Below, piece by piece: positions 26,063 through 35,108 of a DNA stretch of 64,000 nt. The DNA lies in NCBI GenBank assembly GCA_013178165.1, contig JABLXG010000005.1, positions 179,320-243,319 of the forward strand, in the 5' to 3' direction. The stretch is from Anaerolineae bacterium. Its GTDB lineage: Bacteria; Chloroflexota; Anaerolineae; Aggregatilineales; Ch27. A model generated the notes under the pieces. It was not told the DNA's origin. It worked only from the letters and a program-made list of their open reading frames with translations, and did not search any database. Both the position numbers and the translations under genes were made by a program. The stretch's first letter is position 1. Each line of letters opens with the position of its first letter.

Positions 26063-28729
26063 ATGAGCCTGGAATATTACCTGCATCCCCATTCCCTGTC
26101 GTTGCTGATCGGCGTCGGTTTGTTGCTGTTCAGCGCTGCGTTGACCTGGCGCCGCCGGGCGGGTGCCACTGGGCGGACCTTTGTGGCATTGATGGTGCTG
26201 GCTGCCGCCTGGCTGGCCAGCTACGCTCTGGAGCTTGGCGCTGCCACGCCAGCGGCTGCCATCACGTGGCATATCGCCCGCTCGATCACCGCCATGCTGA
26301 TGCTGGTCGCGTGGATGATCTTCGTGCTGGCCTTTGCCGGATACCGCATCTGGCGTCACCCGGCCATCTGGGGCGCGTTCCTGGCCTTTTCCGCGCTCAC
26401 GCTGGCGCTGATGCTGACCAATGACCAGCACCACCTTTTCTGGGAATCTATTACCGTGCAGGATAGCGGGCAGACGCTGTCCATCGCCCACATGCCCGGC
26501 GTCTGGATGTGGCTATGCACCGTGCTCGCGCTGGGGCTGGGGGCGGTCTCCATCGTGATCCTGGTGCGCACCTTCCGGCGTTCGCCGCAGATGACGCGGG
26601 GGCAACTCGCAGCCTTGCTGCTGATCTGGTCGCCGCCAACCGCCGTCATGGTGCTGCACGTCCTGAACGTGCCTGCCGGGGCCCTGGCTGAGCTGACGCC
26701 CTACCTGCTGGGCGGCAGTTCGCTGCTGCTGGTCTGGAGTCTGTACGCGCAGGATATCTTCGCCATCTCCCACGCGACCTACGATCACATTGTGGCCAGC
26801 ATGGATGACGGCGTGATTGTTCTGGACGCCGACAACACCATTGTCAGCATCAACCCTGCTGCGCTGGCCCTGGTCAATACCCTCACCCTTGATTCGGTCG
26901 GCCAGTCGATCGAGTGTGTGTTCCAGGGAATGCCAGAACTCCTGACCCGTTCCCGCGATGTGCGCAGTGTCCACACCGAAATCACGCTGCCGCTGGATAC
27001 CGGCGTGCGTCACTTCGACCTGCGCATTTCGCCGCTGGAAGATCAGCGCGGGCAGCTGACCGGGCGGGTGATTGTCCTGCGCGACATCACCGCCCAGGTG
27101 GAGGCGGAGGCGCAACTGCGCACGCTATCCCGCGCGGTGGAACAGAGCGGCAGCATCATTATCATCACCAACACGCGCGGCGAAATCGAGTACGTCAACC
27201 CGGCCTTTACGGCGGTCACCGGTTATACCGCTGCCGAGGCCCTGTACCAGAACCCGCGCCTGTTGCGCTCCGGCGAATCGCCGCCAGAGGTCTATGAGGA
27301 GCTGTGGCGAAGGCTGACCAGCGGCCAGGAGTGGCGCGGGGAATTCCACAACCGCAAGAAGAACGGCCAGCTTTACTGGGCACAGGCGGTGATCTCGCCC
27401 GTGCTGGACGCCGAAGGGAATATCACCCACTTTGTGGCCGTCCAGGATGACATCACCCGCCAGAAGGAAGTCGCCGAGCAGGAGCGCCGCCAGCGCCTGC
27501 TGGCTGAAGCGCTGCGCGACAACGCCGAGGCGCTCAACAGCACGCTGGATGGGGAAGAGGTACTCAGGCATGTGCTGGAAAACGCCCTGCGGGCCGTCTT
27601 CACCTCGTACGATCTGGCCAGCATCCTGCTGATCGAAAACGGAATCGCGCGCCTGGTGCGCCAGCATCGCGCTCCCGGCAGCGATGTGCCCCTCCGCGAA
27701 TTGACGACCTTCCCGGTCGGCGACCTGCCACCGTTGCAGCAGGTCTATGAAACCGGCCAGCCCCTGCTCATCCCGGACACGCATATGCATCCGGGCTGGC
27801 GGCATCTGCCCGGCAGCGATTGGATTCGCGCCTGCATCTGCGTGCCTATCCGCCTGGAGGATCGTGTCGTCGGCATCCTCAACCTGAGCGCTCGCCAGCC
27901 GGGCGCCTTTGACCAGGAGACGGTCGAGCACCTGCGGGCCTTTGCCAACCAGGCGGCCATCGCCCTCGCTAACGTTCGTTCCTTTGCCACCATTCAGCGT
28001 TATGCGGCGGAACTGGAAGCCCGCAACCGCGAACTGGATTCCTTCGGCCATACGGTCGCCCACGATCTGCGCAGCCCACTGGGCCTGATCCTGGGTTACC
28101 TGGGCCTGGCCACCGAGGAAGATCTGACACCAGAAGTCCGCCAGTATGTCGAAGAAGCGATCGGCGCGGCGCACAAGATGAACGGCATGATCGAGGCGCT
28201 GTTGTTGCTGGCCCAGGTGCGCAACGGCGCGGAAATACGCACTGAAGTCAACCTGAATGACGTGGTACAGGCAGCCATCGACCGCTTCCATGTCCAGATT
28301 GAGGAACGCGGCATCCAGGTCGACGTGCAGCCGGACCTGCCGGCAGCGCTCGGCTATGCCCCCTGGGTGGAAGAAGTGCTGGCCAACCTGGTCAGCAACG
28401 CGATCAAGTACATCGGGCGGGAGAACGCCGCCCCGCGCATCACTGTGCGCGCTTTCCGTACCGGGGAGACAGTCCGCTGCGAGGTGCAGGATAACGGCGT
28501 CGGGATCAGCCAGGAGGATCAACAGCGGCTATTTGAGATGTTCGCCCGCTTTCATAAGCGCGAAGCGCAGGGCTTTGGGCTGGGGCTCTCCATTGTGCTG
28601 CGCATTGTGACCAAGATGGGCGGGCAGGTTGGCGTGGAAAGTGCGCCGGGCCAGGGCAGCACATTCTGGTTCACCCTGCCCGCGGCAGGGCCCCTGCCCG
28701 CGGCAGGGCCCCTGCCCGCAGCAGGGTAG
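26063..28729 (+). CDS. multidomain sensor histidine kinase (7TM, PAS, PAS, GAF)
   Basis: 888 residues. Seven-helix N-terminal sensor (residues about 5-235, of the 7TM_7TMR/histidine kinase N-terminal 7TM type), then PAS 1 (about 240-345, HIVASMDDGVIVLDADNTIVSI), PAS 2 with PAC (about 352-475, GEIEYVNPAFTAVTGYTAAEA), GAF (about 485-640), HisKA with H-box TVAHDLRSP (His667), and HATPase_c with N box NLVSNAIKYI, DNGVGI and FGLGLSIVLRI. No receiver domain. No response regulator gene is adjacent, so its partner is elsewhere. The C terminus is three repeats of PAAGPL/PAAG coded by a palindromic DNA repeat (see 28674). Confidence 0.92.
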   Translation: MSLEYYLHPHSLSLLIGVGLLLFSAALTWRRRAGATGRTFVALMVLAAAWLASYALELGAATPAAAITWHIARSITAMLMLVAWMIFVLAFAGYRIWRHPAIWGAFLAFSALTLALMLTNDQHHLFWESITVQDSGQTLSIAHMPGVWMWLCTVLALGLGAVSIVILVRTFRRSPQMTRGQLAALLLIWSPPTAVMVLHVLNVPAGALAELTPYLLGGSSLLLVWSLYAQDIFAISHATYDHIVASMDDGVIVLDADNTIVSINPAALALVNTLTLDSVGQSIECVFQGMPELLTRSRDVRSVHTEITLPLDTGVRHFDLRISPLEDQRGQLTGRVIVLRDITAQVEAEAQLRTLSRAVEQSGSIIIITNTRGEIEYVNPAFTAVTGYTAAEALYQNPRLLRSGESPPEVYEELWRRLTSGQEWRGEFHNRKKNGQLYWAQAVISPVLDAEGNITHFVAVQDDITRQKEVAEQERRQRLLAEALRDNAEALNSTLDGEEVLRHVLENALRAVFTSYDLASILLIENGIARLVRQHRAPGSDVPLRELTTFPVGDLPPLQQVYETGQPLLIPDTHMHPGWRHLPGSDWIRACICVPIRLEDRVVGILNLSARQPGAFDQETVEHLRAFANQAAIALANVRSFATIQRYAAELEARNRELDSFGHTVAHDLRSPLGLILGYLGLATEEDLTPEVRQYVEEAIGAAHKMNGMIEALLLLAQVRNGAEIRTEVNLNDVVQAAIDRFHVQIEERGIQVDVQPDLPAALGYAPWVEEVLANLVSNAIKYIGRENAAPRITVRAFRTGETVRCEVQDNGVGISQEDQQRLFEMFARFHKREAQGFGLGLSIVLRIVTKMGGQVGVESAPGQGSTFWFTLPAAGPLPAAGPLPAAG
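28674..28726. repeat. three palindromic 18-bp repeats at the end of the kinase gene
   Basis: Three tandem copies of CCCTGCCCGCGGCAGGG (the last has one change, CGCAGCAGGG) directly before the TAG. Each junction forms a stem with arms GCCCCTGCC/GGCAGGGGC around CGC. They encode PAAGPL repeats, so they are a coding expansion, but the DNA could also act as a hairpin terminator or a mobile REP-like unit. Confidence 0.75.
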
Positions 28730-28792
28730 ACGAATCGACTCGGTTAGCGGTATTCGCTACAATGGTTGCCGGTGTTTGTTTTGGCGTGAATG

Positions 28793-28821
28793 TCGGCAAA
28801 AATGATGACATCCGTTAGAAT
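28793..28821 (+). promoter_or_regulatory. candidate promoter of the nuoG operon
   Basis: TCGGCA, 17 bases, TAGAAT (four and five of six matches), 89 bases before the nuoG start. A hairpin (ACCGGC at 28825-28830 with GCCGGT at 28841-28846, then TTGT) immediately follows the -10, possibly terminating the histidine kinase transcript or shaping the nuo leader. Confidence 0.45.
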
Positions 28822-28909
28822 AAAACCGGCTGGCGCACTGGCCGGTTTGTGTCGGGTGATGGCTGCCGGGGAATGTTCCGCCGGGATTCGGGAAGCAAAA
28901 GGCTGACGC

Positions 28910-31492
28910 ATGACAGACAAGATCATCACCATTCATATTGACGGCGTCCCCTATGACGTGCCTGAGGGCATGAACCTGGTGGACGCAGCCCGCGTTTATG
29001 CCGGGGTGGAAATCCCGATCTTTTGTTACCACCCCAAGATGGACGCGGTAGGCATGTGCCGCATGTGCCTGGTAGAGGTCGGCTTTGAAGTCCGCGACCG
29101 GGCCACCGGCGAGCCGGTCCTTAACCCGGACGGCACCCCTCAGGTTCGCTGGGGCCGTAAGCTGGAAACCGGCTGCACCACCCTGACCCGCGCCGGCCTG
29201 CACATCCGCACCACCACCCCCCAGGTCCAGGAAGCCCGCAAAGACGTCCTGGAATTCCTGCTCAGCAGCCACCCGCTGGACTGCCCGATCTGCGACAAAG
29301 GCGGCGAGTGCCCGCTGCAGAACCTGACTATGCGGCATGGCCCCGGCACCAGCCGGATGGTCTTTGAAGAAAAGATGCACCTGGCCAAAAACGTCCCGCT
29401 GGGCGACCTGATCGTGCTCGACCGCGAGCGCTGCATCCAGTGCGCCCGCTGTGTGCGCTTTCAGGCGGAAGTCGTGGGCGATGACGTGCTGGCCTTCTAC
29501 GAGCGCGGGCGGCGGCTGGAGATCATCACCGTCAGTAATCCGCCCTTTGACACCTATTTCAGCGGCAACACGACCGACATTTGCCCGGTAGGCGCACTGA
29601 CCAGTGTGGATTTCCGTTTTGGCGCCCGTCCCTGGGAACTGCAGGATGTGCCCAGTATCTCACCGCATGGCCCGGTCGGGGAGAACATCGTCGCCAGCAC
29701 GCGGCTGGACCGCGATTCCGGCGGCGTTAAGGTGATCAAGCGCATCCTGCCCCGCCAGAACGAAGCCGTCAACGAAATCTGGATTTCCGACAAAACCCGC
29801 TTTGGCCATCACTTCTCGATGAGTCCTGACCGCCTGCGCACGCCATTGATCCGCAAGCGCGGTGAACTGGTTGAAGCCGGCTGGGACGACGCCATTAGGG
29901 CGGCGGGTAAAGCCCTCAAAGAGGCTGGCAGCAGCGTGGGCTTTATTGGCGGGCCGATGATGACTAACGAGGACCTCTTTGCTCTGCGGGAGCTGGCCGA
30001 ACTGGTCGGCAGCCGGCGGCTGGGTGTCTGGCCGCCCAATCTGGGCGATCCCCGCCCGGTAGCGGAAGTCGGGCTGGCCAGCGGCTCGCGGCTGGTCGAG
30101 CTGGGCAAAGGCGACGCTGTGCTGGTCATCGCCTCCGACCTGGAGGAAGAGGCCCCGATCTGGTACCTGCAGGCCAAACAGGCTCATGATCGCGGAGCCG
30201 CGGTGATCGTGGCCAATATGCGCGTCACCAAGCTGGAGCATTACGCCGACGAGGTGATCCGCTTCGGCTTTGGCGGGGCGGTAGACATCCTCAACGGTCT
30301 GACAGCGGCAGCGCTGACCGGCGATCTAACCGATTCCGCATCCCTGGAGCGGGCCGAAGGTCTGGCCGGGCTGCGCAAGGCGCTCAAAGGCCGGGCCGCC
30401 CATCAGCAGGCCGCCGCAACGCTGGCCAGGGCTACCAACCTGGTGATCTTCGCCGGGGACGACGGCCTTGACGCGGCGGGGCACAGCGCCCTGTTACAGG
30501 CCGCGGCCAACTTCCTGATCGTGACCGGGCACGCTGGCCGCCGCAATAACGGGCTGGTGCCGGTCTGGCCGGGGGCCAACACCCAGGGCGCCTTTGACCT
30601 GGGCTTCAGCGCCGCTGAAACCCGCGCTATGTTGCAGGACCCGCCTGCGGTGCTGGTGATCGCCGGGGCTGATGTGGCGTACGATCCGGCCTGGGCCGGG
30701 GTCCTGAGCAGCAGCACCGTGATTGCCCTCAGCCTGTTCCCCGACGCAACAACGACGCAGGCGGCAGTGGTCCTGCCCATCCAGAGTTTTGCCGAGCGCG
30801 AGGGTACTTTCACCAATGCCCTGCGCCGTGTCCAGCGCTTCTACACGCTGCATGGCCCGGTCGGGCAGAGCCTGCCCGCCTGGGAGGTGGCGGCCCTGAT
30901 CGGCCAGCGGCTGGGTGGGCCAAAGCCACGCCATAGCGCCGCGCTGGTGATGAAGGCCATCACGGAAAGCGTCAGCCAGTATGCAGAGATGAGCTACCCC
31001 GCGCTGGCACAGGTCGAAAAGCAGTTCCCGCCGATCGGGGAAGCGCCGGGCTTTTATGGCGGTACGGCCAAAGCGCCAACCGGCGGCACAGGGCGGCAGT
31101 GGCCGTGCCTGGCTGAAGGCAGCGACAGGCTACCGCTGCGCCCGGCGGAAGCGTCAGCGCCAGCCAGGGCGGGCGATGGCGAGCTGGTGATTGTGCCGGT
31201 GCGCCGCCTGTACGACCGCGCGCCGGAGTTCTACGCCAGCACGCTGATGCATGGCCGCATCCCGCAGCCGTTTGCCGCGCTCAACAGCGCCGACGCTGCC
31301 CGGCTGGGCATCGCTGCCGGTGACCCCATCACGATCACGGTGGCCGGTTCCAGCCTGACCGTCACCGCCGTGGTGAATGATTACGCGCCGGCGGGGGTCG
31401 TCCTGGTCCCGCAGCGCCTGAGCGACGATCCACTGCCGTTTGTCCCGACGGTGGGTGTGGTGGCCAGGTCAGCGATCGCGGAAACGGTCTAG
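28910..31492 (+). CDS. nuoG: NADH-quinone oxidoreductase subunit G
   Basis: The large peripheral-arm subunit of respiratory complex I. 860 residues. The N-terminal ferredoxin domain has the 2Fe-2S ligands (FCYHPKMDAVGMCRMCLVEV), then the His-ligated 4Fe-4S motif SSHPLDCPICDKGGECPLQN and the N4/N5-type pair CIQCARCVRFQ and DICPVGALT. The segment where other NuoG proteins have N7 ligands (SICPHCSVGCN pattern) reads SISPHGPVGEN: all three Cys are lost, so N7 is absent. The long molybdopterin-like C-terminal region (residues about 250-690) lacks cofactor-binding motifs and ends in a beta domain (RIPQPFAALNSADAARLGIAAGD). First gene of the nuo block. Confidence 0.95.
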   Translation: MTDKIITIHIDGVPYDVPEGMNLVDAARVYAGVEIPIFCYHPKMDAVGMCRMCLVEVGFEVRDRATGEPVLNPDGTPQVRWGRKLETGCTTLTRAGLHIRTTTPQVQEARKDVLEFLLSSHPLDCPICDKGGECPLQNLTMRHGPGTSRMVFEEKMHLAKNVPLGDLIVLDRERCIQCARCVRFQAEVVGDDVLAFYERGRRLEIITVSNPPFDTYFSGNTTDICPVGALTSVDFRFGARPWELQDVPSISPHGPVGENIVASTRLDRDSGGVKVIKRILPRQNEAVNEIWISDKTRFGHHFSMSPDRLRTPLIRKRGELVEAGWDDAIRAAGKALKEAGSSVGFIGGPMMTNEDLFALRELAELVGSRRLGVWPPNLGDPRPVAEVGLASGSRLVELGKGDAVLVIASDLEEEAPIWYLQAKQAHDRGAAVIVANMRVTKLEHYADEVIRFGFGGAVDILNGLTAAALTGDLTDSASLERAEGLAGLRKALKGRAAHQQAAATLARATNLVIFAGDDGLDAAGHSALLQAAANFLIVTGHAGRRNNGLVPVWPGANTQGAFDLGFSAAETRAMLQDPPAVLVIAGADVAYDPAWAGVLSSSTVIALSLFPDATTTQAAVVLPIQSFAEREGTFTNALRRVQRFYTLHGPVGQSLPAWEVAALIGQRLGGPKPRHSAALVMKAITESVSQYAEMSYPALAQVEKQFPPIGEAPGFYGGTAKAPTGGTGRQWPCLAEGSDRLPLRPAEASAPARAGDGELVIVPVRRLYDRAPEFYASTLMHGRIPQPFAALNSADAARLGIAAGDPITITVAGSSLTVTAVVNDYAPAGVVLVPQRLSDDPLPFVPTVGVVARSAIAETV

Positions 31493-31496
31493 CGAT

Positions 31497-31526
31497 GCCG
31501 GATGGGTGTACAGTGTGGCATCCGGC
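31497..31526 (+). other. hairpin in the nuoG-nuoH gap
   Basis: GCCGGATG and CATCCGGC around a 14-base loop, four bases after the nuoG stop. It has no T-run, so it could be an mRNA-processing or stability hairpin. The 31493-31729 gap is otherwise empty. Confidence 0.4.
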
Positions 31527-31729
31527 CTGGCCAAGCGCAACAAGGAATAGTCTGCCGGTCTTCGGCACCGTCCGATAACCGGCCTAGCACATGAACAGGT
31601 GAACCGGGAATCCCCGGAGACAGGCGCCCGCTGGCGAAGGCAAACCAGACGGTGCGCCAGAGCGGGCATTCGGCTTCCAGCCGGTGCGGAAAGCTGGCTG
31701 CTGATCGCTTTTGCGAGAGGACTGCGCCC

Positions 31730-33118
31730 ATGATCGATCCGAGTCTGATTGTCTCCTGCAGCGCCAATGCCACCTGCAGCGTGGTGCATGCCGTTGTCAT
31801 GAGCCTGCTGTTTTTCCTGGTGCTGATGGGCGGTTTCGCCTATACCACCTGGCTGGAGCGCCGCCTGGTGGCGCGTTTCCAGCATCGCCTTGGCCCCGAT
31901 CGGGTCGGCCCGGCGGGGTTGCTCCAGCCGATCGCTGACGGCATCAAACTGATCTTCAAGGAAGATGTCACACCGCTGGACGCGGATAAGGTCATGTACT
32001 GGCTGGCCCCGATGATCAAGGCCGTCCCAGCCCTGATCGTCCTGGCCGTGGTGCCGCTGGGATCAACCATGCTGGTGCCCTGGTTTGATGGCCGGTGGTA
32101 CGAGGTGCGGCTGGGCCTGACCGATGTGAACGTCGGCGTGCTCTGGTTGATGGCCATCACCAGTCTGGGCACCTACGGCGTGGTGCTGGCCGGCTGGGCC
32201 AGCGGCAGCAAGTACTCGATGTACGGCGGTCTGCGTTCCAGCGCCCAGATGATCAGCTACGAGCTGAGCATGGGCATTTCCATGCTCGTCCCGATCATGA
32301 TCGCCAGCAGCCTGTCGTTAGTGAAGGTGATTGAAGCCCAGGCTGATCCAGCGTTGATGCTGGGCTGGTTCTTCTGGCAGAATCCGCTGGCGGCGGTCAT
32401 CCTGATGACCGCTCTGCTGGCCGAAGTCAACCGGTCGCCTTTTGATATGCCAGAAGCAGAGTCAGAGCTGGTTGGCGGCTACCATACCGAATATAGCGGC
32501 ATGAAGTTCGCCCTGTTCTTTGCGGCGGAATACATCGGCATGATCGCCATGAGCACGGTGTTCGCGGCGCTGTTCCTGGGCGGCTACCACTGGCCATTGC
32601 CGGCGACCTGGTCCCCGCTGCTGGGGCCGGTCAACATGATCCTCAAGATCGTGCTGCTGCTCAGCAGCATGGTCTGGGTGCGGGCAACCCTGCCGCGCAT
32701 CCGCTACGATCGGCTGATGGCCTTTGGCTGGAAGATCATGTTCCCACTGGCGCTGCTATCGGTGGCCTGGCAGGCCATCGTCCTGACGCTGGCCGAGGAT
32801 TCAACTGCCATGACGGTGTATACCGGCCTGGCGGGGACCGCTTTCGCGCTGGTGGTGCTAGCTGCCCTGATGAGCCTGTGGCGGTCCCGGCGGTCAACCC
32901 CGGCCTACGACCTGACCGATTCGCGCTCCAGCCTGGGCTGGGCCATCGTGTATGCCCTAGGGGCAGTAGTAGCCGCGCCGTTTGCGCTCTACGACTGGCT
33001 GAAGAAGCAGCGCGGGAGCTTTGAAGGCTTCTGGGAAGCAACCCGCCGCGAACGCGAGGCCGCCCGCGCGGCGCGCGCCGCCGAGCAACAGGCGGGATCG
33101 TCCGGCGACAGCCGCTAA
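31730..33118 (+). CDS. nuoH: NADH-quinone oxidoreductase subunit H
   Basis: Membrane subunit that forms the quinone-entry site at the junction of the two arms. 462 residues, longer than the usual 325-340 because of an extended C-terminal tail. Eight or so helices. Family marks: LERRLVARFQHRLGPDRVGP, QPIADGIKLIFKED, RSSAQMISYELSMG, LLAEVNRSPFDMPEAESELVGGYHTEYSG with the conserved acidic cluster, and LPRIRYDRLMAFGWK. The last 90 residues (from about Trp375) are an extra hydrophobic helix and a basic, Ala-rich cytoplasmic tail. GAGAGG is 9 bases before this ATG, which is preferred over a longer upstream frame. Confidence 0.95.
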   Translation: MIDPSLIVSCSANATCSVVHAVVMSLLFFLVLMGGFAYTTWLERRLVARFQHRLGPDRVGPAGLLQPIADGIKLIFKEDVTPLDADKVMYWLAPMIKAVPALIVLAVVPLGSTMLVPWFDGRWYEVRLGLTDVNVGVLWLMAITSLGTYGVVLAGWASGSKYSMYGGLRSSAQMISYELSMGISMLVPIMIASSLSLVKVIEAQADPALMLGWFFWQNPLAAVILMTALLAEVNRSPFDMPEAESELVGGYHTEYSGMKFALFFAAEYIGMIAMSTVFAALFLGGYHWPLPATWSPLLGPVNMILKIVLLLSSMVWVRATLPRIRYDRLMAFGWKIMFPLALLSVAWQAIVLTLAEDSTAMTVYTGLAGTAFALVVLAALMSLWRSRRSTPAYDLTDSRSSLGWAIVYALGAVVAAPFALYDWLKKQRGSFEGFWEATRREREAARAARAAEQQAGSSGDSR

Positions 33119-33138
33119 GACAGATAGCAGCCGGAGGC

Positions 33139-33160
33139 CCAGGGGGCTTAAGCCCCCTGG
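33139..33160. other. 22-bp perfect palindrome between nuoH and nuoI
   Basis: Arms CCAGGGGGCTT and AAGCCCCCTGG form an uninterrupted 11-bp inverted repeat, 20 bases past the nuoH stop. There is no T-run after it on either strand, so it is probably an RNA hairpin or a protein-binding site. The rest of the gap (33119-33245) shows only the nuoI RBS region. Confidence 0.55.
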
Positions 33161-33245
33161 CTGAGCAGACCGGGACAGTCTGCGGAGAGATTCTAAAGGT
33201 ACTGGCCGCTCAAAAGGATGGAACGAGTCTGGAGGAAGTGAACCT

Positions 33246-33740
33246 GTGAACGTCATCCGTGGCTTTGCAACGACACTCAAGCATCTTTTCAAGGAGCCGG
33301 TGACCTACCAGTATCCGGAAGTGGAGCGGCCCTTTGCCGAGCGCTACAAGGGACGCCACGCCCTCAAACGTTACGAAAATGGGCTGGAAAAGTGTATCGG
33401 TTGTGCCCTGTGCGCAGCGGCCTGCCCGGCGGACGCCATCTGGGTGGAAGCAGCGGAAAACACCGATGAAGAACGCTACAGTCCCGGCGAGCGGTATGCC
33501 AAGACTTACGAGATCAACATGCTGCGCTGCATCTTCTGTGGCTACTGCGAGGATGCCTGCCCGACCGAGGCCATCGTGCTGGAACACGAGCATCGCCTGA
33601 GCTTCACCAATCGCCGCGACGCCATCTACACCAGGGCCGAATTGCTGGATCCGCCGCCCCCGGGTGTGCCGGGCACGCCGCAGAAAGTTACGCCGGGCAG
33701 TTTTGACCGCGCCATTCCCGATATGCGCGATCCCGATTAG
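33246..33740 (+). CDS. nuoI: NADH-quinone oxidoreductase subunit I
   Basis: Carries the two 4Fe-4S clusters N6a and N6b that link the peripheral arm to quinone. 164 residues. Both ferredoxin motifs are complete: CIGCALCAAACP and CIFCGYCEDACP, separated by 30 residues, with the TYEINMLR strand between. N terminus has the family pattern (TLKHLFKEPVTYQYPE). GTG start, with GGAGG 10 bases upstream. It begins 127 bases after nuoH. Confidence 0.95.
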   Translation: MNVIRGFATTLKHLFKEPVTYQYPEVERPFAERYKGRHALKRYENGLEKCIGCALCAAACPADAIWVEAAENTDEERYSPGERYAKTYEINMLRCIFCGYCEDACPTEAIVLEHEHRLSFTNRRDAIYTRAELLDPPPPGVPGTPQKVTPGSFDRAIPDMRDPD

Positions 33741-33847
33741 AATAGTTCTGACCCGCCGGGGAGCGTCCCCAGCGGGATTCTGTGCTTACTTTCTGCGCAA
33801 GCAGAGCCTGTTCCATACCCAGCCGGGAGGAGGTCGGTAGAATCTCG

Positions 33848-34945
33848 ATGCGCGTTGCGGTTCTGGCGAACCTGAAGGAAAACGCCCCCACCTGGGAAGG
33901 CATGTCCGCCGACCAGTGGGATGATCTTGACAGTCCAAAAACCATCCATGCGATCTGTGAAGCGCTACAGGCGCGGGGACACGAGGCCGAATTCTTTGAG
34001 GCCCAGATCCGCCCGCCGTATAACCTGGTGCAGCGCCTGGAAGCCTACAAACCAGACATCTGCTTTAACATCGCTGAAAGTCACTTTGGCGATGGCCGCG
34101 AAGCGCAGGTGCCGGCCATCCTGGAGATGCTCCAGATCCCTTATACGGGCAGCCAGGTGCTGACCCTGGCCCTGGCCCTGGATAAGCCGATGACCAAACG
34201 TATCCTGTGGTATCACGGCCTGCCCACGCCGGAGTTTCAGGTTTTCGATCGGGCCGACGAACTGATCGACGAAGACCTGCTCGATGAGAGCGGCGAACTG
34301 CGCTTTCCGATGTTCGTCAAGCCCAGCCGGGAAGGCACCAGCATGGGCGTCAGTGCAGAAAGTATCGTCTATACCGTCGATCAATTGCATACACAGGTTG
34401 CCAAACAACTCCGGCTGTACAAACAGCCGATCCTGGTGGAACACTTCATCAAGGGCCGGGAGATGACGCTGGGCATGATCGGCAACATCACGCCTCCAGC
34501 GGCTCGCCGCCTGAGCGATCATACCCCGCCCAATGAGCTGCCCCAGGGCCTGACCTTCTTCCCCGTGCTGGAGGTAGATACCGGCGCCTATGCCTCAGAA
34601 GCCGGGGTGTACACTAACAGGATGAAGGTCGAGATGGCTGAAGATTTCTACTACTTCTGCCCGGCGCCGATCAGCGATGAGTTCGAGCAGCAGCTGCGCC
34701 TGCTGGCGGCGGCGGTCTTCCGGGTAACGGGCTGCAAGGATGTCGCCCGCGTGGATTTCCGCCTGGATGAGGAGAACGACCACAAGCCATACATCCTGGA
34801 GGTCAACCCGCTGCCGGGCCTCAACCCCGGCTATAGCGACCTGTGCATCCAGGCGCGGGCTGCTGGCTGGACCTACGAGGAGCTGGTCAACGGCATCCTC
34901 GACCGGGCGATTGCCCGTCACGGCCAGGCCGTCCAGGCTGGCTAG
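33848..34945 (+). CDS. ATP-grasp ligase, D-Ala-D-Ala ligase-like
   Basis: 365 residues. The ATP-grasp fold is seen as MRVAVLANLKENAPTWEG at the N terminus, AESHFGDGREAQVPAILEMLQIPYTGS with LDKPMTKRIL, the ATP-binding FPMFVKPSREGTSMGVS and the C-terminal PYILEVNPLPGLNPGYSD, which matches the metal- and substrate-binding end of the D-Ala-D-Ala ligase family. Close relatives annotated in other genomes are simply 'D-alanine-D-alanine ligase and related ATP-grasp enzymes', not proved ligases. It stands between nuoI and nuoJ with no known role in complex I. GGAGGAGG is 14 bases before the ATG; an in-frame start 66 bases upstream is less likely. Confidence 0.85.
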   Translation: MRVAVLANLKENAPTWEGMSADQWDDLDSPKTIHAICEALQARGHEAEFFEAQIRPPYNLVQRLEAYKPDICFNIAESHFGDGREAQVPAILEMLQIPYTGSQVLTLALALDKPMTKRILWYHGLPTPEFQVFDRADELIDEDLLDESGELRFPMFVKPSREGTSMGVSAESIVYTVDQLHTQVAKQLRLYKQPILVEHFIKGREMTLGMIGNITPPAARRLSDHTPPNELPQGLTFFPVLEVDTGAYASEAGVYTNRMKVEMAEDFYYFCPAPISDEFEQQLRLLAAAVFRVTGCKDVARVDFRLDEENDHKPYILEVNPLPGLNPGYSDLCIQARAAGWTYEELVNGILDRAIARHGQAVQAG

Positions 34946-34961
34946 TCGAGCGGTAAGACGC

Positions 34962-34996
34962 GGGGCCTGAGGCCACTGACAGAGGCTGAAGGCCCC
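34962..34996 (+). terminator. possible terminator after the ATP-grasp gene
   Basis: GGGGCCT and AGGCCCC with an inner GGCC/GGCT stem, 17 bases past the stop, followed by TGTTTCT. A weak T-run makes this a moderate call. It would separate nuoGHI plus the ligase from nuoJKLM. Confidence 0.35.
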
Positions 34997-35042
34997 TGGT
35001 GTTTCTACAGGAGTACAAACCGGGGGGACCCGAAAGCTGAAG

Positions 35043-35071
35043 TGGACTAATCGGGTCATTTGCGCTACACT
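35043..35071 (+). promoter_or_regulatory. possible internal promoter for nuoJKLM
   Basis: TGGACT, 17 bases, TACACT (four of six in each). It lies 38 bases before the nuoJ ATG and just after the hairpin at 34962-34996, so it could restart transcription. Confidence 0.35.
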
Positions 35072-35108
35072 GCACAAGCTGAATCCGTTTACCCACAGGA
35101 TGAAGTGT

